Positions 11,988 to 18,742 of a DNA stretch of 18,742 nt are shown here, in pieces. The position numbers and the translations under genes were made by a program. A model generated the notes under the pieces. The model was not told the DNA's origin and searched no databases. It saw only the letters and a list, made by a program, of their open reading frames with translations. Source of the DNA: CAYHXN01 sp964373675. Its GTDB lineage: Bacteria > Patescibacteriota > Minisyncoccia > UBA6257 > WO2-44-18. Location of the stretch: assembly GCA_964373675.1 (NCBI GenBank), contig CAYJVO010000010.1, forward strand, positions 1 through 18,742, read 5' to 3'. Position 1 is the stretch's first letter. Each line of letters opens with the position of its first letter.

Positions 11988-13085
11988 GTGATTTTTAACA
12001 ACCGCGACTTCGTAGTTTTAGGCGGTGCCGGCACGATCGGCAAAGTAGTGGTTCGCGATCTTTTTGAATCGCATCCTGATAATCATATTTTAATTGCTGA
12101 TTATAACGAATCAGTCGCCAAGCGACTGGCAGAGGGATTTAGAGACAAACGGGTGAAGGCAGTCTTTGCGGACGCGCGTCAGCCGCGGGCATTGGCCAGT
12201 TTGTTGAACGGCCATTCCATAGTGATCAATTGCCTTCAGCACAATTTTAATCTTGCGGTTATGGAAGCAGCTTTATCAGCCAAAACTCACTATGTGGATT
12301 TAGGCGGATTATTTTCTTGGACACGCAAGCAATTACGGTTGAATAAAAAATTTCAAGAAAAGGGGCTTACTGCAGTAATCGGGATGGGGTGCGCTCCGGG
12401 CATTACCAATATTTTAGCCGCTTACGCCATAGGTCGGAAGAAAAAAGTGAAATCAATAAAAATTCGGGTTGGATCTAAGGATTTTAATCAACACGAAAGC
12501 AACCTCCACTTTCCTTATTCGGTGCAAACAATTATAGAAGAACTGACTTTAAAGCCGTGGGTATTCCGCGATGGTAAGTTTTCCCAAGTTACTCCCCTGA
12601 CTGGCTGGGAACTGACGAAATTTCCCAAACCTCTCAAGAAAATCTGGACTGTTCGGACACGACATAGCGAAATCGCAACTCTGCCGATAAGTTTTAAAGA
12701 CAGGGGTCTGAAATATTGTGATTTTAAAGTCAGTTTTGATCGCGAATTTGTAAAAGAAATTATAAAGCTCCTGCGGTCTGGGTGGACGATATGGAAATTC
12801 AAACGTCTAGTGGCGGTGCCGATTGATCCAAATGACTACGAAGTATCAAGAGTTATTGTTGATGACTGGGTCTTGGATTGTCATGCCCGATCCAAACCCG
12901 AGTGGCAAGCGAGCGCCGGCGATATAGATACTGCCTGCCCGATATCAATTGCCGCTCAAATGATTGCGGGCGGATTAATTAATCAACGCGGAGTTCTGCC
13001 ACCGGAAATTGCCGTGCCGATTCAGCCATTTATTTCGGAATTGAAAAAACGCGGCTTGAAAATTAAAATAAACCGCCGAACCTGA
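11988..13085 (+). CDS. Lysine 6-dehydrogenase / saccharopine dehydrogenase-like NAD(P)-dependent enzyme
   Basis: The 365-residue protein begins with a Rossmann strand and the dinucleotide loop GGAGTIG (12-18). NHILIADYN ends in the acidic residue that usually selects NAD. GMGCAPGITNILAAYA (about 132-147) is a family signature, and HFPYSVQTIIEELT with HSEIATLP follow in the catalytic part. The end LINQRGVLPPEIAVP...ELKKRGLKIKINRRT resembles the end of the Geobacillus-type L-lysine 6-dehydrogenase as I remember it. That enzyme deaminates the epsilon-amino group of lysine to allysine. Saccharopine or carboxynorspermidine dehydrogenase activity remains possible. Only the GTG at 11988 can start the frame, because a TGA lies four codons upstream. 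GAGAG six bases upstream is a weak ribosome binding site. Confidence 0.87.
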   Translation: MIFNNRDFVVLGGAGTIGKVVVRDLFESHPDNHILIADYNESVAKRLAEGFRDKRVKAVFADARQPRALASLLNGHSIVINCLQHNFNLAVMEAALSAKTHYVDLGGLFSWTRKQLRLNKKFQEKGLTAVIGMGCAPGITNILAAYAIGRKKKVKSIKIRVGSKDFNQHESNLHFPYSVQTIIEELTLKPWVFRDGKFSQVTPLTGWELTKFPKPLKKIWTVRTRHSEIATLPISFKDRGLKYCDFKVSFDREFVKEIIKLLRSGWTIWKFKRLVAVPIDPNDYEVSRVIVDDWVLDCHARSKPEWQASAGDIDTACPISIAAQMIAGGLINQRGVLPPEIAVPIQPFISELKKRGLKIKINRRT

Positions 13086-13105
13086 TTGATCCCACACATA
13101 ACTTC

Positions 13106-13127
13106 GAGCGGCTTTGCCGCTCTTTTT
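13106..13127 (+). terminator. Rho-independent terminator after the lysine-dehydrogenase-like gene
   Basis: GAGCGGC and GCCGCTC form a 7-bp stem with a TTT loop, followed by TTTTTA. It lies 20 bases after the stop codon, so the aldehyde dehydrogenase gene needs its own promoter. Confidence 0.9.
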
Positions 13128-13160
13128 ATATGCCGAACTTCCGAACGAAAACCACGGCCG

Positions 13161-13219
13161 CCACGCCCAGCCAAAGGCGTGGGGCTTCGCCGAGTCTGAC
13201 TCGGCTCCGCTTGCAGCGG
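13161..13219. repeat. Three consecutive hairpins in the intergenic region
   Basis: Between the two plus-strand genes (13086-13399, no gene) lie CCACGCC/GGCGTGG (13161-13182), GCCGAGTC-T-GACTCGGC (13189-13205) and CCGCT-TGC-AGCGG (13207-13219), almost end to end. It may be a dispersed repeat or a structured RNA. None is followed by a T-tract. A C-run and CCCTC/GAGAGG segment at 13292-13327 is also repeat-like. Confidence 0.6.
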
Positions 13220-13341
13220 GACCAAGGGTAAGGCCGGAGAGTTTCATCTGAAAATAATTTTGGTTAATACAACTAATTTCAAAAAATAAGTAACCCCCCC
13301 CGATCCCTCTTTTACGTGTGAGAGAGGTAAACGCGGTGGGA

Positions 13342-13370
13342 TTGACTTCAATCAGGCTTTTTGTTAAAAT
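13342..13370 (+). promoter_or_regulatory. Promoter of the aldehyde dehydrogenase gene
   Basis: TTGACT (13342-13347) and TAAAAT (13365-13370) are exactly 17 bases apart, and TGT before the -10 gives an extended -10. The dyad ATTGA-CT-TCAAT (13341-13352) overlaps the -35 and might bind a regulator. Confidence 0.8.
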
Positions 13371-13399
13371 ACCTGTCGGTTTTTGAAAAGGAGAATGTG

Positions 13400-14779
13400 A
13401 TGCCGAAACTGTATTCTGTAGATCCATCTAACTACTATCAAATCTTGGGAGACGTTGAAATTTCCAGCCCCAATGAGGTTAAAGAAAAAGTTAAGCAAGC
13501 TGGGATCGCGCAAAAAGAATGGGGAAATTTACCGGTTTCTGAAAGAGTAAAGATGCTGCGAAACGCGCTAACCGAATTTGAATCAAGAAAATCGGAACTG
13601 GCTTTGCTGGTGTCTCGGGAAATGGGTATGCCAATAAACGAGGCTTTAAACGTGGATTATCAATGCGGGGTGGACTTTGCAAATTGGTACTTTGATCACG
13701 CCGAAGAATATCTAAGTCCGGAAACAACTTGTGAAACCGAAAGTGAAATTCATCGGGTTTATCACGAACCAATCGGCATTGAAGCCGCTATCGTTCCCTG
13801 GAATTATCCGTTCCTGAATCCCGTTTGGAGAACTTGGCAAAGCTTGCTCGCCGGCAACACAGTAGTTTTAAAACATTCCGAAGAATGTCCGTTGAGCGGT
13901 AAATTTATTGAAGAAGTAATGTCACGGCATCTGCCCGCCGGAGTTTTTAGCGAGGTTTACGGCGATGGAAAAGTCGGGCAACTGCTGGCGAATCAGAAAG
14001 TGGATATGATTGGTTTTGTCGGCAGCGCTAAAACCGGCTGGTCGCTTTACCGATTGGCGGCAAAGAAAAGGATCAAAGCCGTCATGGAGCTGGGCGGTTC
14101 GGCACCGGGCGTGATTTTTGACGATGCTGATATTGACGCCGCAGTTAAAAGCGCCTGCGACTATCGGTTAGGCAACGCCGGTCAATGGTGCGACGGCTTA
14201 AAACGGCTTATCGTCCACAAGAATATTTTTGATGCAATAGTAAAAAAAGTTGCCGACATTTTTCAGGCGAAAAAACTTGGCATCGCGGAAAAAGAAACTA
14301 CGGAAATCGGCCCGCTGGTTGCCGAACGGCAACTAAGTTTACTTGAACAACAGGTTTACGAATCTTTGCTAGCAGGCGCTCGAGCAATTACCGGCGGTCG
14401 CTCGCTGGAAGAAGAAATAGGAGGATCTTTTTACGAACCCACAGTTTTAATTGAAGTCAGCCCTGACATGAGAGTCTGGAAAGAAGAGGTCTTTGGTCCG
14501 GTTCTGCCGATTGTTTCGTTCAGCACCGAAGAAGAGGCAATCCAACTTGCCAACAACACCGATTACGGCCTTGGCGCTTACGTCTACACTCAAGACCAGC
14601 AACGAGCGCAAAGAGTGGCCAAAGCGATCAAGTCCGGCATGGTTAGCATCAACGGCACCAATTATACTACGCCCTGGAACCCTTTCGGCGGATACAAAAA
14701 CTCCGGCATCGGCCGAGAGCACGGCAAGTATGGATTCCACGAGGTAACACAGGTGAAAGTAGTTGCCAGAAATAAATAA
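13400..14779 (+). CDS. NAD(P)-dependent aldehyde dehydrogenase, semialdehyde-type
   Basis: The 459-residue enzyme oxidises an aldehyde to an acid. Visible residues are IVPWNYPFLNPVW (131-143, with the oxyanion Asn135), Lys158 in VLKHSE, FVGSAKTG (206-213) for the cofactor, general base Glu230 in MELGG, and the nucleophile Cys264 in NAGQWCDG. The C-terminal EEVFGPVLPI and GGYKNSGIGREHG are also complete. Its compact length resembles succinate-semialdehyde dehydrogenases of the GabD/YneI type. Given the neighbours, allysine, succinate semialdehyde or glutarate semialdehyde are candidate substrates. The ATG at 13400 follows AAAAGGAGA by six bases, and an earlier in-frame TTG lies within the promoter. 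Confidence 0.95.
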   Translation: MPKLYSVDPSNYYQILGDVEISSPNEVKEKVKQAGIAQKEWGNLPVSERVKMLRNALTEFESRKSELALLVSREMGMPINEALNVDYQCGVDFANWYFDHAEEYLSPETTCETESEIHRVYHEPIGIEAAIVPWNYPFLNPVWRTWQSLLAGNTVVLKHSEECPLSGKFIEEVMSRHLPAGVFSEVYGDGKVGQLLANQKVDMIGFVGSAKTGWSLYRLAAKKRIKAVMELGGSAPGVIFDDADIDAAVKSACDYRLGNAGQWCDGLKRLIVHKNIFDAIVKKVADIFQAKKLGIAEKETTEIGPLVAERQLSLLEQQVYESLLAGARAITGGRSLEEEIGGSFYEPTVLIEVSPDMRVWKEEVFGPVLPIVSFSTEEEAIQLANNTDYGLGAYVYTQDQQRAQRVAKAIKSGMVSINGTNYTTPWNPFGGYKNSGIGREHGKYGFHEVTQVKVVARNK

Positions 14780-14794
14780 ATCAAAATTCATTTT

Positions 14795-14844
14795 GCCTCG
14801 CCTAGATTTTGCTCTGCAAAATTTTGGCGAGGCCTTTTCATTTT
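14795..14844 (+). terminator. Terminator of the aldehyde dehydrogenase gene
   Basis: GCCTCGCC (14795-14802) pairs with GGCGAGGC (14826-14833), and an inner ATTTTGC/GCAAAAT stem extends it. CTTTTCATTTT follows on the plus strand. It overlaps the stop codon of the convergent cohesin-like gene by two bases and lacks a T-tract directly on the other side. Confidence 0.82.
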
Positions 14845-16546
14845 ATCCTTTTTCTATATCTTTTATTTCTTTTTCTACGTCTCTTTTAACCGACTCTAGG
14901 TCGCGGGAGATTTTCTCTCTTGGTTCTCCTTTTTCCAGTTCCTTGCGAATTCTTGACGTACCTCGGCGCAACACCTCTTCCGCCTCCCTAGCTTCTCGGC
15001 GCAATCGTCGGCGCCACATGCCAAATCTATGCCAATAATAATATCCGGCCACCAAAAGCAGGGCGATAAAGATCAGGAGAAGCACCAGTGATCCGCCAAT
15101 ATTCTTAAACCACTGAAAAAATCTCCAAAGCAAGGAATTGACTCGCATATAAACCGGTTCGGTTTCCAAGCTCTCGGCGCCATTGCTCAAAATTTGTTTT
15201 GCGGTAATGGCATAGGTTCTGGAGGGTATTATTGCCTCATAAACTAATCTCCACTCGCCGTTATCGTCGGCTTTGGCGCTTAAAATGAGCGGCTCTTCCC
15301 CTCGCGGGCTAAGTTTAACTTCTATGTCCGCGCCGGCGGAGCCCGTGCCCTCAATCATCAGTTTCTGACCGGGCGAAACAAGATACTTCGGATAGCTGGT
15401 TATTGTCGGCGAGGCGATCGGCTCAACAACGATTTTTGTTTCGGCTTCGACAAAATTACCAGCCTTATCAAAAGCGCGGACTACTAGGATATGAGTTCCG
15501 GGTTTTTGCTTCGGCAAACTGTAATTATTATTGCCGCTAAGCAGGGTTTGGGCATTGACCCATTGGTCATTATTAATCTTTATTTCATAGCGATCAATTC
15601 CTGACAGCTCGTCAGTAGTAGAAAAATTAATTTTCGGTTTAGGATTTGAGGTGCTGTAAGTGGCTCCGCTGGAACCGTTCAGAAACACAACACCGAAGAT
15701 CTTAGGAGGCGTTAAGTCAATAAACAGCGGGTAGTGCAAAATCGGCCCCGCCCCGCGATTATTGATAAACCTAACGTGAAAATAATGCCGGCCCTCCTCC
15801 AAAAAATTAAATGTTTTGCTGTCAAAAACTCCGCTGGATTTAGTACCGGGGTTAGAATCGGGTTTCTCGTCAAAAAGCGTTGCCACGCCATTAACTTCGG
15901 ACGGGATCACCCACGCTAAATTGGCAAAAGAACTATTGCTCCATTTGACGCCCTCTTCGCTGGTATTAAAAAGTTCAAGTTCGCCATCGGGCTTTTTCAC
16001 AAAATGTTTAATAACCGGTCCGGGCGGTAAACTGCTTGGCGCAACTAATTGAGGTGTTTGGGAAACGGATTTTTGCAGCGTATAGGTAGCACCATTTAGG
16101 CCTGACAAGATATTAGTTCCTTGGCCATCGTTAGCTAATACCGAACCGCCGGCGAAAGTAACGTTTGCCGTTCCCTCGCTTTTTACTCTGAAAGTTATAT
16201 CCAAAACTTTTCCATCCCCCGCAAACCCAGGATTTAAAACCACTCCTTCAAAACGCACATTCCCAAGAGAACCGGAGTTGGAATAAGATGGCTCTTGGAC
16301 CCACAAATTGAAGATAGACCCGGTTTTGGAAACTCCGATAATCTGCAATTTATCCGTTGGGAAATTAATCGCCCCCTCGGCGGCATTCATCGATGGATTG
16401 GTGGTCACCCTTACGCTCGCGGTAAAATTTCGGTCAGTGGTGTAAGTGCCACCCGCCGGGGATAAATACAAAGTAGCAGCGCTCGCTGCCAAAACACTGG
16501 CAAGGAAAATTGTTAAGATCGCCAGCGCTTTTTTAATCGCCTCCAT
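14843..16546 (-). CDS. Membrane-anchored cohesin-like surface protein B with Ig-like domains
   Basis: The 567-residue protein has a signal peptide (1-23, ending ASAA) and a cohesin-like domain at about 24-158. Its landmarks are NAAEGAINFPTDKLQIIGV, the SIFNLWVQEPSY segment, NVRFEGVVLNPGF and VLANDGQGTNIL. These are followed by extracellular beta-rich parts, with a Ser/Pro-rich start near 165, a domain opening with TPPKIFGVVF and containing GIDRYEIKINNDQW, and an Ig-like repeat from about 395 (SPTITSYPKYLVSPGQKL). One transmembrane helix (about 487-508) then leads to a basic, Glu/Lys/Arg-rich cytoplasmic coiled tail of some 55 residues. Cohesins bind dockerins, and a dockerin protein is encoded upstream. 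The ATG overlaps the end of cohesin-like protein A by 34 bases. The cytoplasmic tail is unusual for a simple anchor. Confidence 0.86.
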   Translation of the reverse strand: MEAIKKALAILTIFLASVLAASAATLYLSPAGGTYTTDRNFTASVRVTTNPSMNAAEGAINFPTDKLQIIGVSKTGSIFNLWVQEPSYSNSGSLGNVRFEGVVLNPGFAGDGKVLDITFRVKSEGTANVTFAGGSVLANDGQGTNILSGLNGATYTLQKSVSQTPQLVAPSSLPPGPVIKHFVKKPDGELELFNTSEEGVKWSNSSFANLAWVIPSEVNGVATLFDEKPDSNPGTKSSGVFDSKTFNFLEEGRHYFHVRFINNRGAGPILHYPLFIDLTPPKIFGVVFLNGSSGATYSTSNPKPKINFSTTDELSGIDRYEIKINNDQWVNAQTLLSGNNNYSLPKQKPGTHILVVRAFDKAGNFVEAETKIVVEPIASPTITSYPKYLVSPGQKLMIEGTGSAGADIEVKLSPRGEEPLILSAKADDNGEWRLVYEAIIPSRTYAITAKQILSNGAESLETEPVYMRVNSLLWRFFQWFKNIGGSLVLLLIFIALLLVAGYYYWHRFGMWRRRLRREAREAEEVLRRGTSRIRKELEKGEPREKISRDLESVKRDVEKEIKDIEKG

Positions 16547-17400
16547 ACTATTAATAATACCACGGCAATAAGGATTCCGGCAAAAATTGTCAACAACTGA
16601 TAAAACCGGACTCCCGGCGGAGGCAAAACTATGCTCCTCGTATTGCCGTTTTTATCAACCGCTCTTACAAAAACCCAGCTTTTCAGCTCCTGATCTTTTA
16701 ATAAATGGAGGCTTTCGGCTTTTTCCCAAACATCCGGACTGGGCCGGAATAATCCTTTCGCTTCGGCCACTTCATAGTAATCAATCCCGACTCCTTTATC
16801 TTGAGCGGCAAAAACTAGGAAGTATCGTCCGTCAAAAATTTCGGGGTCGCTGGCAATCGTCGGCTTGAACTCTTCCGGCGGAGCTTCGTCTTTTATCTCC
16901 GGCGGTGGCGGCGCCGGTTTTCCCGCCGCCTTGCCCGTTATGGTCACGGCCAATTTTGACAACGATAATTGCGCCTGACTGCCTTGGCCGTCATTGAGCA
17001 GGGCCTGGGTATTGGACAAGCTTAAGGCGCCGCGCCCGGCTTTCTTGGCAACGAAATCAACTGAAAAAATTTTGCCCCGGACATCGGCGTAGCCGCCGGG
17101 AATTACCCCCACAAAAACGATCTTTCCGCCCTCCGCTTTCGGCCTGGCAATCCAAAAACTGACGATACTGCTTCCGTCGTTAATACTTTTGACTTCTAAT
17201 AGGTCGTTGGGGTAAACAACCTGCCCCTCTAAGGCATTGACGTGTTCCGGACTATCCATCAGAAAACTCACCCGGACGGTTTCGCCAACGCCGAGTTTAG
17301 CGCTTGCCGGCTCAAAATAAAGCGACGCGGCCTGCGCCGGTAACACACTAAACAACGCTAATAACAGGGCGCTAATTGACACTAAAAAAGGCTTGGTCAT
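16513..17400 (-). CDS. Membrane-anchored cohesin-like surface protein A
   Basis: The 295-residue protein has a signal peptide (1-24, ending AQAA) and a cohesin-like domain (about 25-155) clearly paralogous to protein B: both have N-A-x-EG, SI-x3-W, F-x-GV and LxNDGQG at matching places. A proline-rich linker (about 157-180), a short domain with GIDYYEVAEAKG and SWVFVRAVDKNGN (also found in shortened form in B), a C-terminal helix (about 266-286) and a basic end (RRLKKRWRS) follow. It is therefore a single-pass protein facing outward. Its start overlaps the GxxExxY gene by 29 bases and its end overlaps protein B by 34, so the three are probably one transcript. Carbohydrate binding instead of dockerin binding cannot be excluded. 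Confidence 0.87.
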   Translation of the reverse strand: MTKPFLVSISALLLALFSVLPAQAASLYFEPASAKLGVGETVRVSFLMDSPEHVNALEGQVVYPNDLLEVKSINDGSSIVSFWIARPKAEGGKIVFVGVIPGGYADVRGKIFSVDFVAKKAGRGALSLSNTQALLNDGQGSQAQLSLSKLAVTITGKAAGKPAPPPPEIKDEAPPEEFKPTIASDPEIFDGRYFLVFAAQDKGVGIDYYEVAEAKGLFRPSPDVWEKAESLHLLKDQELKSWVFVRAVDKNGNTRSIVLPPPGVRFYQLLTIFAGILIAVVLLIVWRRLKKRWRS

Positions 17401-17824
17401 GTTTTTTATTATTGGTAAAAATTACCCGCTTAATGTAGAGGTTCGGTGATGCAAAATTAATCAAATAACCTAATTCATAATCGCTGGTTCTTAAATAGTC
17501 GTATATTTTATTAACTTCTACTCTAGGAAGAAATGTCTGAGCTTTTAATTCCAAAATTATTTTTTCATCAATAATAAAATCTGGTCGATATAGTCCGATA
17601 AATTTCCCAGTTCTTGGAGAATGAACCTTAATTGCGCCCTCTCGCTGATATGGAACATTCCGATTCTTTAATGCCTCTTCAAATGCTTTTTGATAAATTT
17701 GCTCCTTATGCGCCGAACCAAAATCCTTTCGTATCTCAAAAGCAATACCCTGAATTACATAAGACAATTCCTTATAAAGAAGGTCGACAAGGTTTTTACT
17801 TTTAGCGTCCTTTAGTATTTCCAT
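17372..17824 (-). CDS. GxxExxY protein (PDDEXK-like superfamily)
   Basis: The 150-residue protein is cytosolic and contains FGSAHKEQIYQKAFEEAL (35-52), the motif around Gly36, Glu41 and Tyr44 that names the family. It also has the nuclease-like YRPDFIIDEKIILELKA (79-95), with Asp82, Glu92 and Lys94 in the order expected for a D-ExK active site. Members are grouped with PDDEXK_3 (PF13366), but their activity is largely unproven. The gene separates the dockerin gene from the cohesin-like genes and is visibly more A/T-rich than either, so it may have been inserted there. Its end runs 29 bases into the next gene in another frame. The upstream gap has three ACTAA-type repeats but no clear ribosome binding site. 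Confidence 0.92.
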   Translation of the reverse strand: MEILKDAKSKNLVDLLYKELSYVIQGIAFEIRKDFGSAHKEQIYQKAFEEALKNRNVPYQREGAIKVHSPRTGKFIGLYRPDFIIDEKIILELKAQTFLPRVEVNKIYDYLRTSDYELGYLINFASPNLYIKRVIFTNNKKHDQAFFSVN

Positions 17825-17866
17825 TTTAGTGGTACGTTTTAGTGTTGGTTAGTGTTTTAGCTACTG

Positions 17867-18742
17867 CTACCCGGACCAATAAAACGCCATAATGCTGAAG
17901 TCGCGAAGATCTATTTTGCCGTCAACGAAGAGTTTCGCGTCCACATTTTGCTTGGCCGGAGGAGTAAGCGTCCGCTTCCACCAATAAGCAGTGATAGAAA
18001 AATCCACCAAATTTACTTTGCAGTCTCCGTTCACGTCCCCCCGGGGTGGACATTTTATTACTGGCGCAGCCAGGACGTTCTTGGTGCCAACTTTAAAATT
18101 TACCACATTACTAAAACCGCTCACCAATTGATTGCCAATAGAGGCCTTGGATTTCGCGTTATGATCGCCAAGTTCCAAAAAGCTGGTATCAAAATTGTAT
18201 AAATAAATGCCGTCCTTATCGGAAATGGTTTTTCCGAAAAATTCCTCTTCAGAGTTAACCACAACAATTATGTCTGCCAACGGCACGCTTTGGCCCAATA
18301 TAGCGATGTTGTCTCCCCTTTTTACTTCTGATTTATCGGTAGCGATGGTTGGCGCAATAAAAATTCCCCCGACGTTGACCGTTGCTCCGCTGGGAACGCT
18401 GACGGGAAAAGTCAAAAGAGCCGACCGGCCTTTATTACCCTCTGCGTAAACACTAAATATGTAGTTGCCTCCTGACAAACCGGAAATGGTCGCTCCAAAA
18501 TTGGCATCCGCACCGGCAATGGTGGTGGCTGCCACTTGAGCGTCTTTTAGAATCGTTACTGAACTTTTGGGGTAAGCTCGCCCGGCAAACACCACCGTAG
18601 CTCCGGTGGGAACACCGCCTCCCCCGCCGCCTCCACCTCCGCCGCCAGAAGGCGCCGGAGCGGGGGCTGGCGCCGGAGCAGCCGGCGTTGCCGAAACTTG
18701 TGTTGAAGTAGCGATGGCACTACCAAGAGCATCAATTGGATT
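17867..18742 (-). CDS. Dockerin-bearing extracellular protein (5' end missing)
   Basis: The frame is open to the right edge of the window and gives 291 residues. An Ala/Pro repeat and a run of ten glycines (about 24-43 from the edge) form a flexible linker. Two beta-rich, Ig- or carboxypeptidase-regulatory-like modules follow, opening with PTGATVVFAGRAYPKSSVTI and PTIATDKSEVKRGDNIAILG. The last 60 residues are a type I dockerin. Its first repeat, GDVNGDCKVNLVDFSITAYWW, has a complete calcium loop D-x-N-x-D-x3-N-x2-D. Its second, KLFVDGKIDLRDFSIMAFYW, keeps only the D5, D9 and D12 positions. The dockerin could dock onto the cohesin-like membrane proteins next to it. The signal peptide must lie outside the window. 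Confidence 0.9.
   Translation of the reverse strand, partial: NPIDALGSAIATSTQVSATPAAPAPAPAPAPSGGGGGGGGGGGVPTGATVVFAGRAYPKSSVTILKDAQVAATTIAGADANFGATISGLSGGNYIFSVYAEGNKGRSALLTFPVSVPSGATVNVGGIFIAPTIATDKSEVKRGDNIAILGQSVPLADIIVVVNSEEEFFGKTISDKDGIYLYNFDTSFLELGDHNAKSKASIGNQLVSGFSNVVNFKVGTKNVLAAPVIKCPPRGDVNGDCKVNLVDFSITAYWWKRTLTPPAKQNVDAKLFVDGKIDLRDFSIMAFYWSG

Noticed and set aside
13083..13085. Possible TGA recoding (Gly, as in Gracilibacteria and SR1)
   Set aside because: TGA ends the lysine-dehydrogenase-like gene at the length expected for the family, just before an intrinsic terminator, and no gene needs a read-through.
12975..13427. A 150-codon frame on the minus strand
   Set aside because: It is antisense to the end of the lysine-dehydrogenase-like gene, a terminator, three hairpins and the aldehyde dehydrogenase promoter, and its product is low in structure.
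18600..18680. Repetitive GCC/CCG-rich stretch that might be a tandem repeat or CRISPR-like array
   Set aside because: It is the coding sequence of an Ala/Pro and poly-Gly linker in the dockerin protein, with no regular repeat-spacer pattern.

Overview
The window looks like a chromosomal segment of an uncultivated Candidate Phyla Radiation (Patescibacteria, probably Parcubacteria-like) bacterium. The reasons are indirect: short compact genes, a 349-residue MetK, a DUF5667-type coiled-coil exported protein, membrane-anchored cohesin-like proteins beside a dockerin protein, a GxxExxY protein, and many palindromic repeats. Genes end at TAA, TAG and TGA in plausible places, so the standard bacterial code fits. 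No tRNA, rRNA, CRISPR array or transposase gene was found.

Layout. 1-500: the 5' end of a dolichol-phosphate-mannose-synthase-like glycosyltransferase (minus strand), then a 262-bp composite inverted-repeat element. 500-2372: a membrane-anchored blue-copper protein (minus), a self-contained cassette for a double Cys/His zinc-binding protein (plus), and an unknown membrane-anchored protein (minus). 2415-4256: metK followed with no spacer by a SAM-dependent methyltransferase. 4356-4730: an unknown GC-rich gene with its own promoter and terminator. 4810-6898: a GT39-like membrane glycosyltransferase overlapping a GNAT acetyltransferase. 6982-8876: small membrane proteins, a secreted DUF5667/coiled-coil protein and a DoxX-like protein. 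8999-14779: an amino-acid metabolism cluster with two class III aminotransferases (minus), a lysine-6-dehydrogenase/saccharopine-dehydrogenase-like enzyme and an aldehyde dehydrogenase (both plus). 14843-18742: a surface module on the minus strand with a dockerin-bearing protein (5' end outside the window), a GxxExxY protein and two membrane-anchored cohesin-like proteins, overlapping end to start.

How the genes may work together (inference). The Dpm1-like and GT39-like enzymes could supply and use a polyprenyl-phosphate sugar at the membrane. MetK makes the cofactor of the adjoining methyltransferase. The dehydrogenase, aldehyde dehydrogenase and aminotransferases could convert lysine, or another omega-amino acid, through a semialdehyde to a dicarboxylate. 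The dockerin and cohesin proteins could form a non-cellulosomal surface attachment system.

The most unusual content is a dense set of palindromic repeats: a GATAGGTT-bounded element with copies in front of several genes, a CCCCACACCTA palindrome family next to promoters and stop codons, and repeat-derived sequence inside the methyltransferase gene. A recurrent extended -10 promoter (TGn-TAnnAT) can be read in front of several genes.
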